64,000 nucleotides of DNA from an uncultured Paracoccaceae bacterium (GTDB taxonomy: Bacteria > Pseudomonadota > Alphaproteobacteria > Rhodobacterales > Rhodobacteraceae), in assembly GCA_947495795.1 (NCBI GenBank), contig CANMAI010000005.1:186001-250000 (forward strand). The letters run 5' to 3'. Positions 7,835-15,565 of the stretch are shown piece after piece. Every line of letters starts with the position of its first letter. Position 1 is the stretch's first letter. Under the pieces are notes generated by a model. It did no database searches, was not told the DNA's origin, and worked only from the letters and a program-made list of their open reading frames with translations. Position numbers and translations under genes: made by a program.

Positions 7835-8569
7835 TCAGTAGGTGGCGCGTCCGCCAGAGAGATCGAAGACACCGGCGGTTGTGAAGGAGTTCTCCTCTGA
7901 GAGGAGCCATGTGATCATGGCGGCGATCTCCGCCACCTCGACAAAACGGCCGCGCGGGATCTTGGAGAGCATGAAGGCTATATGTTCCTCGCTCATCTGA
8001 TCGAAGATGGCGGTGCGGGCGGCGGCGGGTGTGACGCAGTTTACCGCGATGTTCTGGCCGGCGAGTTCCTTGCCGAGAGATTTGGTGAGGGCGATAACGC
8101 CTGCCTTGGAGGCGGAGTAGGCAGCGGCGTTGGGGTTGCCCTCCTTGCCTGCGACGGAGGCGATGTTGACGATGCGGCCATAGCCCGCCGCTTCCATATG
8201 CGGAACCACGGAGCGACAGCAGTGGAAGATGCCATTGAGATTGACGTTGACGATCTGGTGCCACTCTTCCACCGGGTAATCTGCCAGTGGTGCGTTGGAG
8301 CCTGCGATACCTGCGCTGAAAACGGCGAGATGGAGGCCTTCGGTTGCAGAGGCTGCTGCCGCTTTTGCACAGGCTTCGGCATCGGTGACATCGACCTCAA
8401 GCGCCTTTGCCCCTGTCTCTGCCGCCGTGACTTCAGCACGCGCAAGATCAGCATCCCATATCGTGACAGAGGCACCGCGTGCGATCAGGTTTTCGACCAC
8501 GGCACGGCCGATCCCCTGTGCGCCGCCCGAGACAACCGCTGATTTTCCGACAAATTGTGACGCGTCCAT
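7835..8569 (-). CDS. SDR family NAD(P)-dependent oxidoreductase
   Basis: Classical short-chain dehydrogenase of 244 residues: nucleotide-binding SGGAQGIG at 14-21, NVN near 108-110, catalytic S138, Y151 and K155 (YSASK). The start at 8569 has an AGAGGGGG upstream; a longer frame adds 15 non-conserved residues. It is first in the minus-strand operon and divergent from the FAH-family gene. Together with a dehydratase and a diketo-acid-type hydrolase this matches the non-phosphorylative route in which a 2-keto-3-deoxy acid is oxidised at C4 (as in 2-keto-3-deoxy-L-fuconate or -rhamnonate dehydrogenases). This role is inferred; generic 3-oxoacyl reductase activity cannot be excluded. Confidence 0.9.
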   Translation of the reverse strand: MDASQFVGKSAVVSGGAQGIGRAVVENLIARGASVTIWDADLARAEVTAAETGAKALEVDVTDAEACAKAAAASATEGLHLAVFSAGIAGSNAPLADYPVEEWHQIVNVNLNGIFHCCRSVVPHMEAAGYGRIVNIASVAGKEGNPNAAAYSASKAGVIALTKSLGKELAGQNIAVNCVTPAAARTAIFDQMSEEHIAFMLSKIPRGRFVEVAEIAAMITWLLSEENSFTTAGVFDLSGGRATY

Positions 8570-8643
8570 ATTGGCGGCCCCCTCTCTTTCGCCTATCCAA
8601 GGGCAAGTTCGCAAAAAATATCAAGTGTTTCGGGAGGATGGAG

Positions 8644-9492
8644 ATGAAACTGCTGCGTTGGGGGCCGATGGGCCAGGAGAAGCCGGGTGCGTTGGACGGC
8701 GATGGCGTGATCCGCGATCTTTCCGGGGTAACGAAGGATTTTGCGGGGAAAACCGTTTCCCTTGAGGCGCTGGCGGCTCTGAGGGCGGTGGATCTGGGCA
8801 CGATGCCTGCAGTGCCAAAGGATGTTCGCATTGGCTGTATTCTGGCGGATGTGCCGAATTTTCTTTGCATCGGGCTGAACTATACAGAGCACGCGCATGA
8901 GAGCGGGAATCCGATTCCCGATGAGCCTATCATATTCTGCAAGGCCACGAGCGCTCTGTCGGGGCCTTATGATCCTGTGATCCTGCCCAAGGGCAGCGCG
9001 AAGGCGGATTGGGAGGTGGAGCTTGGCGTGGTGATCGGGCGCGAGGCTTCTTATGTGACCGAGGCCGAGGCGCTGGATTATGTGGCCGGCTATTGCACGA
9101 TCAATGATGTATCGGAGCGGGAATTTCAGATCGAGCGGGGCGGGCAGTGGATGAAGGGTAAATCCGCGCCGACCTTCGGCCCGTGTGGTCCGTGGCTGGT
9201 GACAGCTGATGCCGTGCCCGACCCACAGGCGCTGGGTGTGGAGTTGACGGTGGACGGCGAGGTGCAGCAGAAGCACACGACGGCGGACATGATTTTCAGC
9301 GTGGCGCATATCATCTCATACATGTCGCAGTTCATGACGCTGCGGGTGGGCGACATCATCGCCACCGGCACGCCTCAGGGCGTGGGCATGGGGCAGAAGC
9401 CGCAGCGGTTCCTGAAGCCCGGAGAGGTGATGGAGATCGAGGTGGAGGGTCTTGGCCGCCAGCGCCAGGAGGTTCGGGCCTATCCGGGCTAG
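8644..9492 (+). CDS. Fumarylacetoacetate hydrolase (FAH) family protein
   Basis: Protein of 282 residues with the FAH C-terminal catalytic fold: CIGLNYTEHAHES at 75-87, metal-ligand pair E124-x-E126 (DWEVELG), D155 in INDVSE, and GTPQGVGMG near the end. I chose the ATG at 8644 because GGGAGG is 6 nt upstream; the ATG at 8638 would abut it. Members of this length include 2,4-diketo-3-deoxy-L-fuconate/rhamnonate hydrolases, which cleave the SDR product into pyruvate and a hydroxy acid. The divergent arrangement with the SDR-TRAP operon supports that role. Activity as another acylpyruvate-type hydrolase is possible. Confidence 0.88.
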   Translation: MKLLRWGPMGQEKPGALDGDGVIRDLSGVTKDFAGKTVSLEALAALRAVDLGTMPAVPKDVRIGCILADVPNFLCIGLNYTEHAHESGNPIPDEPIIFCKATSALSGPYDPVILPKGSAKADWEVELGVVIGREASYVTEAEALDYVAGYCTINDVSEREFQIERGGQWMKGKSAPTFGPCGPWLVTADAVPDPQALGVELTVDGEVQQKHTTADMIFSVAHIISYMSQFMTLRVGDIIATGTPQGVGMGQKPQRFLKPGEVMEIEVEGLGRQRQEVRAYPG

Positions 9493-9574
9493 GGCGCGGG
9501 CCCGAAGCGCCAAGGGCATACTGCACCCCTGGCGGTAAGGTATTATCGGACGAGGCGCGAAGCGCTGTAGATCG

Positions 9575-10468
9575 TCAGTTTGTGCAGGAAAGAATGCCTG
9601 CACCCATATCGCGGATAAGCGCCTTGTAGAGGCCGGGGCCGGGTGTATGTGCCCGGCCAAGCGGATCTATGGTAACGGATCTGGCTGTACTGCCTTCGGT
9701 GACTGTGCGCAGGAGATTTGCGTTGAAACCGGGTTCCGCGAGGATGCAGGTGACGTTTTGTGACTGCATCGTCTCACGGATTTTGGCGATCTCGGCGGCA
9801 CTGGGTGCTGTGGCATCACTTGCGGCGATCGTGCCACTGGCGGGCAGGGTGAAGCGGGCCTCGAAATACTGGAAAGCATCGTGTGAGACAATGAACTTCG
9901 TGTTTTGAAGTGGTTTAAGATCACGCGTTAATTCCTTAATAAGAGATGCTAAATCCTGTTCGTATTGCGCCGCATTTGATGTGTAGAGAGCAGCATTTTC
10001 CGGGTCGGCTTTGGCGAGTGCTTCGGCGATTGTACCGAGCCAGATGCGGGCATTCTCGGGATCAAGCCACGCATGTGGATCTACCTGATGATCTCCGTGA
10101 TCATGATCGTGCTCTTCCTCAAAGCCCGCGCCGTCCCGTACTTCGTGTTCGTGCGTTCCCGGGCTGTGAAGCAGCGGCAGGGATACGGCATTGGGAGCCA
10201 GACTTTCGAAGGCGCGGCTGAGGGGCGGGGTGAGTTCGGGGCCTATCCAGACGAGGATATCGGCGTCTTGAAGCGCGCGGGCCTCCGAAGGGCGGAGGGC
10301 GGCTGTATGAGGCGATGCGCCGGGTTTGAGGAGAAGAGTGGGGGTGCCGGCGCCTTCCATTACCGCCGCTACGAGCGCGTGAACGGGGGGAATATCCGTT
10401 ACGACGCGCAGGGTTTCGGCGTTGGCGACGGGTGAGAGGCAGAGCAGGAGGGAGAGAAGGAGGCGCAT
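9575..10468 (-). CDS. znuA: Zinc ABC transporter substrate-binding protein ZnuA
   Basis: Periplasmic zinc-binding protein of 297 residues with an N-terminal signal peptide ending at ANA (about residue 17). Candidate zinc ligands lie in IPPVHAL, DPHAWLDP and VSHDAFQYF. A His/Asp-rich loop (EHDHDHGDH) sits before the second of these, as is typical of ZnuA rather than manganese-type homologues. It is divergent from zur-znuC-znuB and separated by 87 bp that hold two Zur-like boxes, so expression should rise under zinc limitation. Confidence 0.94.
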   Translation of the reverse strand: MRLLLSLLLCLSPVANAETLRVVTDIPPVHALVAAVMEGAGTPTLLLKPGASPHTAALRPSEARALQDADILVWIGPELTPPLSRAFESLAPNAVSLPLLHSPGTHEHEVRDGAGFEEEHDHDHGDHQVDPHAWLDPENARIWLGTIAEALAKADPENAALYTSNAAQYEQDLASLIKELTRDLKPLQNTKFIVSHDAFQYFEARFTLPASGTIAASDATAPSAAEIAKIRETMQSQNVTCILAEPGFNANLLRTVTEGSTARSVTIDPLGRAHTPGPGLYKALIRDMGAGILSCTN

Positions 10469-10479
10469 GTTGAACTCGT

Positions 10480-10497
10480 GTTATGTTATAACTATTG
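10480..10497. promoter_or_regulatory. Candidate Zur box 1
   Basis: GTTATGTTATAACTATTG contains the palindromic core GTTATAAC (10485-10492) and resembles the alphaproteobacterial Zur site. It lies 12 bp upstream of the znuA start. Confidence 0.7.
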
Positions 10498-10511
10498 AGG
10501 TTTCTTTAGAT

Positions 10512-10529
10512 GGAATGTTATATCGTATC
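10512..10529. promoter_or_regulatory. Candidate Zur box 2
   Basis: GGAATGTTATATCGTATC shares ATGTTATA with box 1 and fits the left half of the Zur consensus best. It is 27 bp upstream of the zur start and would serve the zur-znuCB side of the divergon. Confidence 0.6.
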
Positions 10530-10555
10530 AAGTCTTGATTGAGAGGTTCCGAAAA

Positions 10556-11029
10556 ATGAGCACGCTGGGATTTGAGCACCATGATCATGGTGCCTGCATT
10601 GCGGCTGCCTTAAGCGCGGCGGAGGCTGTGTGCAGGGAGCGAAAGCTTCAGTTCACGCCGGTGCGGCGGCGGGTGCTGGAGATTTTGCTTGGCGCGCATC
10701 GAGCGGTGGGGGCGTATGATATTCTGGCGGAATTGAGTGCCGAGGGGATGGCCGCGCAGCCGCCCGTGGCCTACCGCGCACTGGATTTTCTGGTGAGCAA
10801 CGGATTTGCGCATAAAATCGAGAAGCTGAGCGCCTACATCGCCTGTTCGCAGCCCGGAGAGGCGCATGCGCCAGCCTTCATGATCTGCCGGGGCTGTAAT
10901 GTGGTGGTGGAGGCCGAAGCCTCAGGCGGCGCGCTCGGCAGAGCAGCGGATGACGTGGGTTTTGCCATCGAGAAGACGGTGGTGGAGGCGGAAGGACTTT
11001 GCCCGGGCTGTCAGGGAGAGGTGCCATGA
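10556..11029 (+). CDS. zur: Zinc uptake regulator Zur (Fur family)
   Basis: Fur-family repressor of 157 residues. A winged-helix domain (about 25-90) contains the recognition region PPVAYRALDFL. The structural zinc site is formed by CxxC pairs C111/C114 and C149/C152. The N-terminus has a His/Asp-rich EHHDHGAC. The ATG at 10556 is preferred over the in-frame TTG at 10535, as GAGAGG lies 9 nt upstream. It overlaps znuC by 4 bp (ATGA). With zinc bound it should repress both sides of the divergent promoter region. Confidence 0.93.
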   Translation: MSTLGFEHHDHGACIAAALSAAEAVCRERKLQFTPVRRRVLEILLGAHRAVGAYDILAELSAEGMAAQPPVAYRALDFLVSNGFAHKIEKLSAYIACSQPGEAHAPAFMICRGCNVVVEAEASGGALGRAADDVGFAIEKTVVEAEGLCPGCQGEVP

Positions 11030-11751
11030 GCCTTGTAACAGCGAGCGATCTTACCGTGCGCCTTGGCGGGCATGCGGCCCTTTCGCACGTGGATTTCGCA
11101 ATTGAGCCAGGTGAGATCGTGACGGTTGTGGGCCCGAACGGTTCCGGCAAGACGACATTTCTGCGGGCCATCATCGGAGCACTTCGCCCCAGTTCCGGTA
11201 GGGTGGAGCGGATGGCGGGATTGACGATGGGCTATGTGCCACAGGGCCTTTCGATTGACCCTACGCTACCGCTGACGGTCGCGCGATTTCTCAGCCTGCC
11301 GCGGCGGCGGAGCAGTGCGGAGATCGGAGCAGCTTTGGCGCAGGCAGGGGCGGATGCCCTCGGCGCGCGGCAGATGGTGGATCTTTCGGGCGGGCAGTTT
11401 CAGCGTGTTTTGCTGGCACGCGCTTTGCTGGAGCGGCCGCAGCTTCTTATTCTGGACGAGCCGACGACGGGGCTGGATCAGGCTGGCTCTGCCGCGTTTT
11501 ACCACCAGATTGATACGGTGCGACAGCAACTGAACTGCGCTGTGCTGATGGTGAGCCATGAGTTGCACGTCGTGATGAGCGCCTCGGATCGTGTGATTTG
11601 CCTCAACGGGCATGTGTGCTGCCACGGGACACCCGATGTCGTGGCATCTGCGCCGGAATATCGCGCATTGTTTGGGTCTGGCACGCAAGGGGCGCTGGCG
11701 CTCTATCGGCATGATCACGACCATCACCACCATGCGGAGGCGGCAGAGTGA
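11026..11751 (+). CDS. znuC: Zinc ABC transporter ATP-binding protein ZnuC
   Basis: ATPase of the zinc importer, 241 residues. Walker A GPNGSGKT at 36-43, ABC signature LSGGQ at 120-124, Walker B LLILDE at 140-145, and a switch His in VSHELH. The C-terminus carries a His-rich tail (HDHDHHHH), a feature often seen in zinc transporter ATPases. The start overlaps the zur stop as ATGA with AGGGAGAGG upstream. It couples ATP hydrolysis to transport through ZnuB. Confidence 0.95.
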   Translation: MSLVTASDLTVRLGGHAALSHVDFAIEPGEIVTVVGPNGSGKTTFLRAIIGALRPSSGRVERMAGLTMGYVPQGLSIDPTLPLTVARFLSLPRRRSSAEIGAALAQAGADALGARQMVDLSGGQFQRVLLARALLERPQLLILDEPTTGLDQAGSAAFYHQIDTVRQQLNCAVLMVSHELHVVMSASDRVICLNGHVCCHGTPDVVASAPEYRALFGSGTQGALALYRHDHDHHHHAEAAE

Positions 11752-12557
11752 TGCTGGACGATTTTCTCGTACGGGCCACGCTGGCGGGCATCGGTGTGGC
11801 ACTGGCAGCCGGACCTTTGGGCTGCTTTGTGGTGTGGCGGCGGATGGCCTATTTTGGCGATGCAACAGCGCACGCCGCGATCCTTGGCGTCGCACTCTCG
11901 CTGGCGCTATCAATCTCTGTTTTTGCGGGGGCACTGGCCGTGGCGCTGATTATGGCCGTGGCAGTGACGCTGCTTGCGGGGCGCGGTTATGCGATGGACA
12001 CGCTTCTGGGCGTGATGGCCCACGCCGCCCTGGCGTTTGGGCTGGTGGCGGTTTCTTTCCTCAACGGCATACAGCTAGACCTTATGGCCTATCTTTTCGG
12101 GGATATTCTGGCGGTGGGGCGGGTGGATCTTGCGGTGATCTGGGCGGGTGCGCTGCTGGTTCTGGGCTTGCTGTTGTGGCGCTGGCAGGCGCTTTTGACA
12201 GCAACACTCAACCAGGATCTGGCAACGGCAAGCGGCATCAACCCCGCGCGTGAGCAGATGGCGCTGACTTTGGGGCTGGCGATTGTGGTGGCGGTGGCGA
12301 TCAAGGTCGTGGGTGTTCTTTTGATCGCCGCGATGCTGATCATTCCGGCGGCTGCGGCACGCCCGCTGAGCCGCACGCCGGAAGGGATGGCCGTGATGGC
12401 TGCGGGGATCGGGGCGCTTTCGGCCCTTCTGGGCATGCGTGGATCCTACCTTTATGACACACCTGCCGGGCCTTCGATTGTGGCTGTCGCGGCTGTTCTC
12501 TTTGCGGTGGCCAATCTGGCGGGCACGGTGATGCGGAGAGGCCGCAGGGGCGCTTAA
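11751..12557 (+). CDS. znuB: Zinc ABC transporter permease ZnuB
   Basis: Integral membrane permease of the ABC-3 family, 268 residues with about eight hydrophobic helices. FVVWRRMAYFGDATAHAAILG near residues 24-44 is the typical N-terminal region of ZnuB/MntB permeases. The ATG at 11751 shares one base with the znuC stop; a GTG one codon earlier (11748) is an alternative. It is the last gene of the zinc operon. Confidence 0.94.
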   Translation: MLDDFLVRATLAGIGVALAAGPLGCFVVWRRMAYFGDATAHAAILGVALSLALSISVFAGALAVALIMAVAVTLLAGRGYAMDTLLGVMAHAALAFGLVAVSFLNGIQLDLMAYLFGDILAVGRVDLAVIWAGALLVLGLLLWRWQALLTATLNQDLATASGINPAREQMALTLGLAIVVAVAIKVVGVLLIAAMLIIPAAAARPLSRTPEGMAVMAAGIGALSALLGMRGSYLYDTPAGPSIVAVAAVLFAVANLAGTVMRRGRRGA

Positions 12558-12641
12558 CGGATTGACTAAGCGTCAACTGGACTAAATGATTGCCCCACAG
12601 AGCCTGGAATGAATCCGGGCCGCACCACTGGGGAGACTTTC

Positions 12642-13625
12642 ATGAAATCTGGAATTCTGAAGGCGGCAGCTCTTGCGCTGCTGGCATCGACAAGTATGGC
12701 CGGGGCGGCGGAGCTTCGGCTTTCGCATCAATGGTCCAATCAGGATGTGCGCCACAAGGTGGCCGAGATCGTGGCCAATGAGGTTGCGGCTGCCGATGTG
12801 GATCTTGAGATCAAGATCTTCGGATCGAAATCGTTGTTCAAACCGCGCGAACAGTACAAGCCGCTGAGCCGCGGGCAGCTTGATATGACAGTGCTGCCGC
12901 TGAGCTATGCGGGCGGGCAGCAACCGGCCTATAACCTGACATTGATGCCGGGTCTGGTGAAGAACCATGATCATGCCGCCAGATTGAGCGAGAGCCCCTT
13001 TATGGAGGCGCTTGAAGCCAAGATGGCCGAGGACGATGTGATGGTGCTGGTGCATGGCTATCTGGCAGGTGGCTTTGCCGGCAAAGACAAATGCATCACG
13101 AGCCCGGACGATGTGGCCGGATTGCAGACGCGCGCGGCGGGAAAATCTTTTGAGCAGATGCTGGCGGGGGCAGGGGCCTCCATCGCCTCGATGGCGTCTT
13201 CCGAGATCTACAATGCGATGCAGACGGGTGTTCTGAACGCCGCGAATACGTCGTCTTCGTCCTTCGTTTCATACAGGATCTATGAGCAGGTCAGCTGCTA
13301 CACGCCTGCCGGGGATGTGGCGCTCTGGTTCATGTATCAGCCTCTTTTGATGAACAAATCCACCTTTGACGGGCTGAACGAGGCACAGCAGGCGGCTTTG
13401 CTGGCCGGTGCCGAAAAGGCCGAAGCTTTCTATCTGGAAGAGGCCAAAAAGGAAGATACTGCTTCCACTGAGGTGTTCCGCAAGGCAGGTGTCGAGATTG
13501 CCGAGATGAGCACCGAAGACTTTGAGAAGTGGCGCGCCTTGGCGCAGGAAACTTCCTACAAGGCTTTTGTGGATGAGGTGCCGGACGGACAGGCGCTTCT
13601 TGATATGGCGCTGAGCGTCGAGTGA
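12642..13625 (+). CDS. matP: TRAP transporter solute-binding protein, probably malonate
   Basis: Periplasmic DctP-family protein of 327 residues. The signal peptide (MKSGILKAAALALLAS...) is cleaved around AGAA. The start at 12642 has GGGGAGA upstream; an earlier ATG at 12609 would place a hydrophilic leader before the signal peptide. Internal family features include LQTRAAGKSFEQM and EIYNAMQTGVLNAANTS. It is followed by a hairpin, then dctQ, dctM and a malonyl-CoA-synthetase gene. This order matches the malonate TRAP system MatPQM known in rhizobia, so malonate is the likely ligand, inferred from context. Confidence 0.85.
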   Translation: MKSGILKAAALALLASTSMAGAAELRLSHQWSNQDVRHKVAEIVANEVAAADVDLEIKIFGSKSLFKPREQYKPLSRGQLDMTVLPLSYAGGQQPAYNLTLMPGLVKNHDHAARLSESPFMEALEAKMAEDDVMVLVHGYLAGGFAGKDKCITSPDDVAGLQTRAAGKSFEQMLAGAGASIASMASSEIYNAMQTGVLNAANTSSSSFVSYRIYEQVSCYTPAGDVALWFMYQPLLMNKSTFDGLNEAQQAALLAGAEKAEAFYLEEAKKEDTASTEVFRKAGVEIAEMSTEDFEKWRALAQETSYKAFVDEVPDGQALLDMALSVE

Positions 13626-13631
13626 TGGTTC

Positions 13632-13651
13632 GGGGCGGCTTTGGCTGCCCC
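13632..13651 (+). terminator. GC hairpin between the TRAP binding-protein and permease genes
   Basis: Stem GGGGCGGC/GCTGCCCC (one mismatch) with a TTTG loop, 6 bp after the stop. There is no clean T-run, so transcript stabilisation or attenuation is more likely than full termination. The other TRAP operon has a hairpin in the same position. Confidence 0.6.
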
Positions 13652-13685
13652 ATCCTTCAGGATTTTCCGAAAAAAAGGTTGAGCA

Positions 13686-14234
13686 ATGGCGGGCCAGAGT
13701 TCTGCGCGTGTGGCAGCGGTTGGGGACAACCTTTTTCTGAAAGGCGTTGCTGCGATATCCACCGTGGCCGGGTGGTGCTCTGCCGCGATGATCGTGGCGG
13801 CGGTGGCGATCACCTGCCAGATGATCTTTATTCGCTTCGTGCTGAACGGATCTACGGTGTGGCAGACGGAAGCGGTGGTGTATCTGGTGGTGGCGGCAAC
13901 GCTGATTGGATTGCCTTATGTGCAGCGGTTGCGCGGGCATGTGAATGTGGATCTGGTGCCCTTGGCGCTGCCGCGGAGGGCCAGGTTTGTGCTGGCGCTG
14001 ATCACGCTCAGCCTCTCGATTCTGATTATTGGTGTGATGCTCTGGTACGGGTTTGAGTACTGGCACTTTGCGTGGGAGCGGGGGTGGCGCTCAGATACGG
14101 TGTGGGGTGTAAAGCTTTGGATCCCCTATCTTTCCATACCCATTGGTTTTGGCCTGCTTTTGTTGCAGTTGATCGCTGACCTCGTGGCCGTAATCCTGCG
14201 GATAGATACGCCCTTCGGGCTGGAGGAGCACTGA
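13686..14234 (+). CDS. matQ: TRAP transporter small permease (DctQ), probably malonate
   Basis: DctQ subunit of 182 residues with four predicted membrane helices and the family segment IRFVLNGSTVWQTEAVVYLVV near the second helix. Unlike the 266-residue DctQ in the first operon it is of normal length. Its stop overlaps the start of dctM by one base. It forms the membrane complex with the next gene product. Confidence 0.9.
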   Translation: MAGQSSARVAAVGDNLFLKGVAAISTVAGWCSAAMIVAAVAITCQMIFIRFVLNGSTVWQTEAVVYLVVAATLIGLPYVQRLRGHVNVDLVPLALPRRARFVLALITLSLSILIIGVMLWYGFEYWHFAWERGWRSDTVWGVKLWIPYLSIPIGFGLLLLQLIADLVAVILRIDTPFGLEEH

Positions 14235-15550
14235 TGGACCCGTTGCTTTTGGGGGCGCTGGTAGCACTGGCCACGATTTTCGTGCTGTTCTCTGGTGTGT
14301 CGGTTGCCATCGGGCTGCTGATTGTTTCTGCTGGTTTTCTGATCGTCTTTGACGGGATGCGCAGCCTTGAGTTGATGCCCGAGATCCTCTTTGCCAAACT
14401 GGATAACTTCGCCCTGCTCTCGATCCCGATGTTCATCATCATGGGCGCTTCCATAGCCTCTACGCGGGCAGGGGCCGATCTGTATGAGGCGCTGGAGCGG
14501 TGGCTGACACGGGTGCCGGGAGGATTAGTGATTTCCAACCTCGGGGCCTGCGCGCTTTTTGCTGCGATGTCCGGATCTTCTCCGGCGACTTGTGCCGCGA
14601 TTGGCAAGATGGGCATTCCGGAGATGCGCAAGCGCGGCTATCCCGATGGGGTCGCGGCAGGCTCGATCGCTGCGGGCGGCACGCTCGGCATTCTGATCCC
14701 GCCTTCTGTGACGATGATTGTGTACGGGATTGCGACGGAAACCTCCATTGGGCGGCTTTTTCTGGCGGGCGTGATCCCGGGGTTGCTGCTGGTGGCGCTG
14801 TTCATGGCGTGGTCGCTCTATTCCACATGGGCCGAGGGGGACAGGGCGCTGCTCTCTTCGCGCAGCTACTCCTGGCGAGAAAAGTTCGAGATCCTGCCAA
14901 GGGTTCTGCCCTTTCTCGCAATCATCGTTGGTGTGCTTTATGCGATGTATGGTGGTGTGGCGACGCCTTCCGAGACAGCGGCTGTAGGTGCGCTTTTGTG
15001 CCTGATGATCGCGATGATCATCTACAAGCTTTGGAACCCCAAAGACCTTTGGGTGGTGCTGCGGGACAGCACCAAGGAAAGCGTGATGATCCTTTTCATC
15101 ATCGCGGCGGCGGGCGTGTTCTCCTACATGCTTTCCAGCCTGTTCATCACGCAATCCATCGCAGAATGGATAGGCACGCTGGACGTGAACCGCTGGGTGC
15201 TGATGGCGGCGATCAATGTCTTTCTGTTGATTGCCGGATTCTTCCTGCCGCCCGTGGCGGTGATCCTGATGGCAGCACCGATCCTGCTACCGATTATCAC
15301 GGCGGCGGGGTTTGACCCGATATGGTTTGCCGTTGTGTTGACGATCAACATGGAGATCGGGTTGATCTCTCCGCCGGTGGGGCTGAACCTTTATGTAATC
15401 AACGGAATTGCGCCCGATATTTCGCTGCGCACCATCCTCACCGGCTCCCTGCCTTTTGTGGGCTGCATGGTGGTGGCCATTCTGCTCTTGTGCGTTTTTC
15501 CCGGGCTTGCGACATGGTTGCCCAATGCGGTGATGGGCACCGGGTTCTGA
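14234..15550 (+). CDS. matM: TRAP transporter large permease (DctM), probably malonate
   Basis: DctM subunit of 438 residues, the standard length, with the expected chain of hydrophobic helices. Conserved segments include SGSSPATCAAIGKMGIPEM, GTLGILIPPSVTMIVYG and EIGLISPPVGLNL. It drives sodium-coupled import of the solute bound by the upstream DctP protein. It is 15 bp upstream of the acyl-CoA synthetase gene, so transport and activation should be co-expressed. Confidence 0.93.
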   Translation: MDPLLLGALVALATIFVLFSGVSVAIGLLIVSAGFLIVFDGMRSLELMPEILFAKLDNFALLSIPMFIIMGASIASTRAGADLYEALERWLTRVPGGLVISNLGACALFAAMSGSSPATCAAIGKMGIPEMRKRGYPDGVAAGSIAAGGTLGILIPPSVTMIVYGIATETSIGRLFLAGVIPGLLLVALFMAWSLYSTWAEGDRALLSSRSYSWREKFEILPRVLPFLAIIVGVLYAMYGGVATPSETAAVGALLCLMIAMIIYKLWNPKDLWVVLRDSTKESVMILFIIAAAGVFSYMLSSLFITQSIAEWIGTLDVNRWVLMAAINVFLLIAGFFLPPVAVILMAAPILLPIITAAGFDPIWFAVVLTINMEIGLISPPVGLNLYVINGIAPDISLRTILTGSLPFVGCMVVAILLLCVFPGLATWLPNAVMGTGF

Positions 15551-15565
15551 GGCTGGAGTTAAGGC

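Noticed and set aside
9493-9574. GGCGC/GCGCC dyad between the FAH-family gene and znuA as a terminator
   Set aside because: Only a 5-bp stem with a 9-nt loop and no T-run on either strand.
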